A DNA stretch of 40,875 bases from Ophiothrix spiculata (Eukaryota; Echinodermata; Ophiuroidea; Amphilepidida; Ophiotrichidae). The notes beneath the pieces are model-generated. The model was not told the origin of the DNA. It made no database searches and saw only the letters and a program-made list of their open reading frames with translations. Position 1 is the first letter of the stretch. Every line of letters starts with the position of its first letter. Location: assembly GCA_000969725.1 (NCBI GenBank), contig JXSR01S045434.1. The stretch is one strand, 5' to 3'. Made by a program: the position numbers and the translations under genes. Shown here piece by piece: positions 35,147 through 40,875 of this stretch.

Positions 35147-35859
35147 TAAGCATGTTCAGGTAACTTTCTTAAATCCTGTAATTTGAAAATACTCAGCATG
35201 AATCTGAAATAATTGATGTCCCTTGTTCTTCTTTACTGATCATGAAAATCATTGACAAAAATCACCTTATGAATTACTGCTGTTTTCATTTACATTTTCA
35301 AATCAGGTGCAAGCACTCTGACTTAAAATTTAATTTAGCAGAGGAACAACCAATGAAAGCCCTTAGTTTTCAAATACAAATGAACTTGAAAAACAAGTTT
35401 CCCTAATTACTGATTGACATATTTAGATAAATCCAAATTTTATTGGAATATTGGAAGAAATGTTCTTTAATTCATACGTCAATTCGTTCACAGACATATT
35501 TAGATCAAAGAATTCAAAAGTTAACAGCATTTGTCATTTCTCGCCCACTTTAACATTATGCACTGTCAGGAGCAAAGTGACTATTTAATGGAATGGAACA
35601 GAAACCCATTTATTATTTATTGACACAAGTGATGTGTCATTTGTTGAGCATTAAGGCATTTGTTGAAATAAACATGCTAAGCTGTCTCGCCAGTTACAAG
35701 TGGGTAGATTTAAGATATGTCAGGAAAATAAGATCTGGTTTAAATGATCATTCATGGAATCTAATTTGTGGGTTTTCTCTGTTGTGGAAGAAATGGTCAA
35801 GTGCTTTTTCGATGAAATTAAAATATTGGTGGTTTTAAATTCCCTGTAGAATGAAGATA

Positions 35860-36715
35860 ATTTGACAAATGTTTGGCTGGTTAAGCCTATTGTTAGGGAC
35901 TGTTATTCTTAAGTAAATCTTCGGTCATATTTTAAGAATATTAAAAATATATTGAGTTTGCATATAAGTTATGGCGGTATATGACATTTTTAAAAGGTTT
36001 TAAGAGGTTTTCAATCCGTCATATACCGTCACAAAACACTCCACATACATCACAGCCCTATTTTTGTAAACTGGTGGGGCAATGAAGGATTATTTTTTGT
36101 TTGCTTCCAAGCATTTTCTGGGCGCAGTCAAGCGTGACCAGGACATTTAATCGTCTGCTTGTCACTCTATTACATATACACATTCCATATGACCACTAAA
36201 CTTGAACGGTGAAATGACCTTGACCCAGGTGTTGTCAAATCAAAATTGACCTAAAAATTATGTTTTTCGACCAATTTGTGTTGCCCCCTACCTGTACGTG
36301 AGGGGGTTGATCCCATTCGGAGTTCAATTTTACACTTAACTAGATTACCTATCAGATCTGACCAAAAGCAACACAAGTTTCCAGATAGTTTCCTTATAAA
36401 CGCCTTGTGAGATAAGGCTGAATAAAATGTTTGTGCGGAAATACTTTAGACCCCTAGTGTACAGTTTAACAAAAACATGTACAAATGTCAAAAAGGCAGT
36501 CAGCAAATAGTACTTTAACAATTTTAAAATCCAGTAATCTAAAATGAGAAGTTTAATATAGATAATTCATCAAATAAAACAAGTTTTGTAAGTATATTTG
36601 AAAACTGTACGAGATATATTTACTTTGGTTATATCCAGCATGAAAACATTAGATTACTAGTAAACATTCCTGTGTTGATATGACATTCTATTACGTTGAG
36701 ACTTTTTTCAATTAA
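35860..36715. other. C1-only insertion with short inverted repeat
   Basis: C1 carries about 850 bp here where A has only about 350 bp of unit sequence that does not match. CGGTATATGAC (35975-35985) and its exact inverse (36018-36028) frame a 32-bp loop. A moderately GC-richer section follows at about 36050-36460 ('tgttgccccctacctgtacg', 'gagggggttgatcccattcg'). It looks like an unclassified repeat; no ORF or transposase motif is seen. Confidence 0.45.
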
Positions 36716-36728
36716 TTTGCGATATAAT

Positions 36729-36809
36729 AGTTAAAAGCTATTTTAAGAAAGAAATATCCCAAGGGAATTTAGCAGCTAGATAAATACAGGATCACATCTT
36801 TCACCTGCT
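36729..36809 (+). promoter_or_regulatory. Conserved noncoding block 1, copy C1
   Basis: Three substitutions and no gaps against copy A over 81 bases, whereas adjoining C1 sequence shows frequent substitutions and indels. The octamer ATTTGCAT follows at 36838-36845. Of all comparisons in the window this is the clearest departure from neutral decay. Confidence 0.5.
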
Positions 36810-37189
36810 ATAGACACTGGATATAACAGGAAGAGCAATTTGCATAATTACTCTTGCTCCTTCTATCTATTACATGCCCTGAACTAAACCGTAAACAGAA
36901 GTGGAAACAGATGCAAGAAAGGGAGTTCCTACAGCTCAAAGTGCTCCACACAAATACTAAATCTACGCTGTGTAGTACATTTATATACTTGTGAGTAGTG
37001 AGTTGGCATTTGCCAGTTGGTGATATACTGCACTGCGGGCTGTTTTCTTACATGATTTAGGGATGATTATTATTATATTTTACAAGTAAACCTGTGGGAT
37101 TGCTGAATTTTGAATATTTGTCTTAATTGACCCAAATGCTGATTATTTCATTTTTCTAATTTTTAATTTATTCCATGTTACATCTATAA

Positions 37190-37585
37190 ACATCCACAGG
37201 TTTGAGAAAATATTGAAAAAGCAAGTAAATGAAGCATAATAGAAAAAACTGATAAAATCATCCGAGACAACACAGCATGTTGATTGTCCAATCACATAAC
37301 AGGCATCAAAATATGCTACGTTTAGTTGCATGAAATGTATGCTGGTTATTGACATGTATTGAAGACTTCCATTAGTAAGGTGAGGAACGTTGTGATTAAA
37401 TGTGTGACCTTACACAAGCAACTGAATTAAGAGGATATTACAAAATGCTTATATTGTTGTAGTTGGAACTCATTTGATGGATTAAAAAAAAACAAAGTTG
37501 AATATTGCATATAGATCTCATTATAAGAATTTTGTAAATCAGATTTGAATTGTGGTTGTGACTACCAACAAGGTAAGTTATTTCA
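37190..37585 (+). other. Repeat-unit segment ending in a conserved GTAAG, copy C1
   Basis: Counterpart of 9460-9860, including 'tgattgtccaatcacataac', 'tgtgaccttacacaagcaac', 'aagaggatattacaaaatgc' and 'gtagttggaact', ending in 'caaggtaagttatt'. The frame open in A and B is interrupted by TAG right after 'cat' and shifted by indels. Confidence 0.3.
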
Positions 37586-37620
37586 GTAGATGAATTTCTA
37601 TATAAAGTTGAAATAAAAAA

Positions 37621-39050
37621 ATAATATTAATAGTGGAATCAATTTAATTACTAAAAGGTAGTAAATATACACAATGAAGAAGTGTTACTTCATCATTTGT
37701 GTGTTAGTAATTCATTTTAAAATCAGAAAAGCCAAGTTTGTATGTCATTTTCATGTTGAAAAATAGTTTTTTGTTTGTATTGTCAAATTACAAGCTTTCA
37801 TTAGAAAGTTGCTTTTGTTCTTGTCTTGTAATAGGAATTGGGAACCAGTTAGTTCATTAGGTGTCATTTTGAACCTTTCTTGGGAAAATAAATTGAAACT
37901 TAAAATGTATCACATTCTGCGAGATAGTTCTTCTTGCTGTCTCAGATGTTTTTTTCGAGGGGATTTCCCTTACCAGGCCTCAGTGTAAAGTGATACATAA
38001 TTGCAATTGACATTAGTTTTTCCTATAGATTTCTTTCTGAAATCTGATAATATGTGTGATTTTTGATATATTTATCTATCGTAATTTTTTCCATGTTTTC
38101 CTGAACACTTAAGATGACACTGGCATACCTTGTATTTGTATGCATTCTTCTTTCTTTTCTTTTTTAAATCATTTCAATCTTTATTTCACAAAGTTTCATA
38201 TAAACGAACAAATAAAAATAATTGAAAAGTTAAAACAGATAAAGCCAGACAGGAGGATTGAGGGAAATCTGAAAGATAGTCTCAATATCTCCGCAGGCAT
38301 ATGAATACTGATAATTATTACAGTACAAATATGATATGAGCACACTATATATTACATCATTAAAAGTACAAAAATAAAACCTGAAGACATCCAGGGTAAA
38401 AATAAAGAGGATAAAAATGGCAGGGAGCCCAAATGGGTTAAATTAATTGCACCAAATAATGTGTTGGCTTAAAAGCCTGAATCGAAGTCAATTGCACCTA
38501 GAGGAAAATAAGAAAAAATAGGACCAGCCTACAACACATATATTACCTGTATTTTTGTTATTTTAAATTCATATAAAAATATAAAAATTACATGCAAGCC
38601 CATGTACAATATGTATCATATTGTGTAACCTTAAATATTTTGGCTTTTTGCATTGAACAGGTTGAATGGGTTGAACAAATATGAAATTTTAATTAAGATA
38701 CATATATTGAAAGTTCATATTATTTCCATCAACTTTCAATGCAAACAGACGTTATTGCTGAAAATTTATTTTAAAAGGACTTTTCAGCATATTTAATAAG
38801 ATTAATCACAACCAAGGAGGGTTTTAGAACCTTTTACTTAACTTTTATTTTCAGAATATTCATTTTATTTAAAGAAAAATGAGGAGCAAAATATGACAAA
38901 TAATTAGTAGAAGAAAATAGCATGGCATACACAGTGAATGTGTACACTACATTTAATTCATTATAAACAATTATTGCTTTCCTTATTTACAAAATACTTA
39001 ATTATAATGCCTAACCTTGAGAGTGATGCACGAGCTAAATGTACATATTA
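37621..39050. other. Right flank, no gene seen
   Basis: AT-rich DNA. At 38160-38560 a T-rich start ('aatctttatttcacaaagtt') runs into a slightly less AT-rich body ('acaggaggattgagggaaat', 'aatatctccgcaggcatatg') with 'aattgcacc' used twice (38446 and 38491). This resembles the 3' end of a retroelement in reverse orientation, but I cannot identify one. No ORF of note. Confidence 0.4.
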
Positions 39051-39901
39051 GTCTTGTTCAGACGATCGTTGACTAGCCGTTGATATCATCGAAGAATTAG
39101 TCATCGATGATTAACTTGTGGTTTATGACCGTCTGAATGCGATCGTTGACTATGAAACTTCGACGAAACTTCAAGTTATAAACCACAAGCAATCTTATGG
39201 TTTACGCGTAATCAAGGACTAGTCATCGAGGTTTAGGTCCGTCTGAATTGTTTGTCAACGACATCGAAGATAAGCGTGACTTTTGATGCATGAACTTGAG
39301 TACATTTACCCTATGTTATCTCTCTGGGCCTATTGTATAATGTTCATGTAACATAACTGAATGCCTGAATCTCATTTGCTGATGTCAACTTGTTTACTTA
39401 TATTTCAAAATTATATTTACATACAGCGTGGCTATTGGCTAATATTTTATCGACAAATTTAAATTTTATAGGTAAAAATTTGCCCGGGAATTATTTGTTG
39501 ATTTTGAAATGACATATTATGTTGACCATTTTTTATGGATATTTTCTTTAATTTCTTAATTTATGTATTTATAATTATTGATCATACAACATGATGACTG
39601 ACTAAGTATGATAAAGGCTACCTTCTTCTTCATCGATATATTCTATTGTTCGTTTGTTATGTATTCTTATAGTTTTCCCAATTTGCTTCTTTTGACATGA
39701 TTTCAGAACTGAGAAAAATTTTTACATACTGGCATCTAGCGAAACGTAAAATCATATCCAAATTTATCATCGATGGTTATTATACTAGCAAATAATCATC
39801 AATGACAGCGTTAAATATGAACGCGCGTCGTTGACTAAAGTTCAATATTTAATCATCGATGATTAGTTGTCATCGATGATAACACTTCGTATGAACAAAA
39901 C
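39051..39901. mobile_element. 851-bp TA-flanked element with inverted ends
   Basis: The left end GTCTTGTTCAGACGA and the right end, read inverted, GTTTTGTTCATACGA match at 13 of 15 bases and each is bordered by TA (39049-39050, 39902-39903). Subterminal regions on both sides are dense in ATCATCGATGA and CGTTGACT motifs in both orientations. CTTGTGGTTTAT (39115-39126) has a perfect inverse at 39178-39189. CpG is noticeably commoner than in the surroundings. There is no long ORF, so it is a non-autonomous DNA element. The TA duplication fits Tc1/mariner-type integration, but the class is not certain. Confidence 0.75.
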
Positions 39902-39903
39902 TA

Positions 39904-40540
39904 TTGTGTATTGAGATTAAACAACACTATGTTTCTACAACCCAAAATGATTGACAGTCTTTAAGTAAAGTCAATTTTTGCTTCTTACAAATGCTAAGGG
40001 CATTACTAGTTTGTTAATTTGTTGTAAGTAATGTTTATACAAAAAATGTAATGTCACATACAATTTGCCTCACCAAATGGCAGTTAATTGAAATCTTACA
40101 TCTACCATGAAAACATTTCTTTTATCATTCATTGCACTCAGTGCTTGGAGGAAGAAAGGTTGTTTAACCTGCAAAACAATTTATCCAATTCTTAAAGCTA
40201 CTTTGTATTGCATTCAGTGCAACATTTTGATTTTTAGCATGTAGCTATCAATAAATATTCTTAAAGCAATAAAGACATTTTGAATACTGCAAATAGTTTT
40301 TCAATGCAAGATTTCTTTAGGCTGTCATACATTTCTTCACTCTGCTAAATGGTGTTTCGAATAATGTTGAATATGTATATATGATTGATGGTAAGGGTCA
40401 TGATAATGTTTACAATCCCTTGGTTTATTTTGACAAAAAATGATAACAATGTGTTTCAGAAAGAAATTTAAAGATAGTAATTTGTCCATGCAAGGGTTCT
40501 TTAGGCTTGGATTTGTTGTTAGATATATGGATTTCAGGGG
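39904..40540. other. Right-edge AT-rich DNA, no gene seen
   Basis: Short ORFs only; the longest nearby (40440-40631, 63 codons) has no recognisable motif and overlaps a degenerate tandem repeat. 'tgcaaga/tgcaaggg' followed by 'ttctttaggct' recurs at about 40305 and 40490, hinting at one more old local duplication. Confidence 0.5.
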
Positions 40541-40755
40541 GTATGTTCATTTGAATAAACCAGATAAACAGAAAAAGTTAGGACAACATTTTTATTTTTT
40601 GCTGAAACAAAGATTTATTACTATTGAATAAGATCAGCATAGTAACTGGACTTGTCTGATTTATTGATTTCAATGTATATTCATTCCCACACCTAGATTA
40701 ATAGAAAAATCTGATTGCTCAAATTTTATTTTTTGCTGTAACAAATATTTAAAAC
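40541..40755 (+). repeat. Degenerate 134-bp tandem duplication
   Basis: Units begin 'gtatgttcat' (40541) and 'gtatattcat' (40675). They share 'agataaacagaaaaa' against 'agattaatagaaaaa' and 'tttattttttgctgaaacaa' against 'tttattttttgctgtaacaa', all at the same 134-bp distance. The second unit is cut short by the element starting at about 40767. Confidence 0.65.
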
Positions 40756-40766
40756 TCCTAAATAAG

Positions 40767-40875
40767 CAGTGGCGTGCCCAAAGGGGGGGCCGGGGGGGCA
40801 CGTGCCCCCCAAGTTTGATGAGTCAGTCGGGGGAAACGGCCCATTCGGGCATCTTGACACAAAAATATAGAAAAG
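40767..40875 (+). mobile_element. Start of a G-rich transposon-like repeat, cut by window edge
   Basis: CAGTGGCGTGCCC opens an abruptly GC-rich stretch with two G runs and the palindrome GGGGGGCACGTGCCCCCC (40793-40810). CAGTGGCG at the outer end is a frequent start of animal hAT-like and related DNA elements (general knowledge). The other end is outside the window, so neither type nor length can be settled. Confidence 0.5.

Larger units (their letters stand above)
33850..37620 (+). repeat. Partial old copy C1 of the large unit
   Basis: Collinear with A about 6340-9870. It holds 'ttccaagagg' and 'gctgac' of the 6480 region, conserved block 2 (34148), the 7480-7660 interval (34830-34990: 'ttgatggtcaagtt', 'aatgcatggcttcaacagaa'), the 8500 interval (35600: 'cccatttattatttattgac', 'gttgaaataaacatgctaa'), block 1 (36729) and the GTAAG-ended segment (to 37585). 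It is interrupted by a mini-element at 35043-35146 and by about 850 bp at 35860-36715 absent from A and B. Overall similarity is well below A/B. Confidence 0.8.

Noticed and set aside
1..40875. CRISPR array, prophage or bacterial operon
   Set aside because: No short regularly spaced repeats, no long ORFs and no ribosome-binding-site pattern; intronic or intergenic animal DNA fits far better.

Overview
The window looks like nuclear DNA of an animal, most likely a marine invertebrate. It is strongly AT-rich, has no open reading frame longer than about 100 codons, carries several short transposon-like elements with terminal inverted repeats, and has one tRNA-derived SINE-like insertion. The style of the repeats (TA-, TTA- and TTAA-flanked miniature elements, a tRNA-related SINE, a CAGTGGCG element end) would suit an echinoderm, hemichordate or mollusc, but I cannot name the species. 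I found no protein-coding gene, no recognisable exon, no rRNA or functional tRNA, no CRISPR array and no prokaryotic signal. The stretch is therefore intergenic or a large intron.

The dominant structure is nested tandem duplication. About 13.6 kb (3759-17340, copy A) is repeated head-to-tail as about 14.0 kb (17341-31320, copy B). The two copies stay collinear along their whole length and are clearly diverged. Two older partial copies follow on the same strand: a short one at about 32745-33340 (C0) and a longer one at about 33850-37620 (C1). A weak trace of the same unit sits upstream at about 1030-1240. Inside the large unit there is a smaller tandem module of about 1.3 kb, seen as A0 (incomplete), A1 and A2 in copy A and B1 and B2 in copy B. 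Smaller arrays are nested deeper: a repeat of about 155 bp (3 copies in A, 2 in B), a 118-bp duplication found only in B, and a 134-bp duplication near the right edge.

Comparing A with B shows insertions that arose after the duplication. Only A has a repeat-derived segment and SINE at 4730-5392 and a 611-bp TTA-flanked element at 11464-12074. Only B has a MITE with 52-bp inverted ends at 18268-18528, a TTAA-flanked element at 20484-20838, a tRNA-like piece near 21240, and an insertion of about 700 bp at 29413-30122 holding a GC-rich mini-element. A second copy of that mini-element lies in C1. An 851-bp TA-flanked element occupies 39051-39901.

The most interesting signal is uneven conservation. 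A few short blocks are almost unchanged between A, B and the old copy C1 while their flanks have decayed. The best is an 81-bp block (A 8981-9061, B 22891-22971, C1 36729-36809) followed by a POU-type octamer in all three copies. Others are at 6728/19960/34148 and the core of the 1.3-kb module (four copies). None can be translated consistently. They behave like a tandemly multiplied noncoding, possibly cis-regulatory or RNA, unit. That function is inference; the repetition and conservation are read from the sequence.
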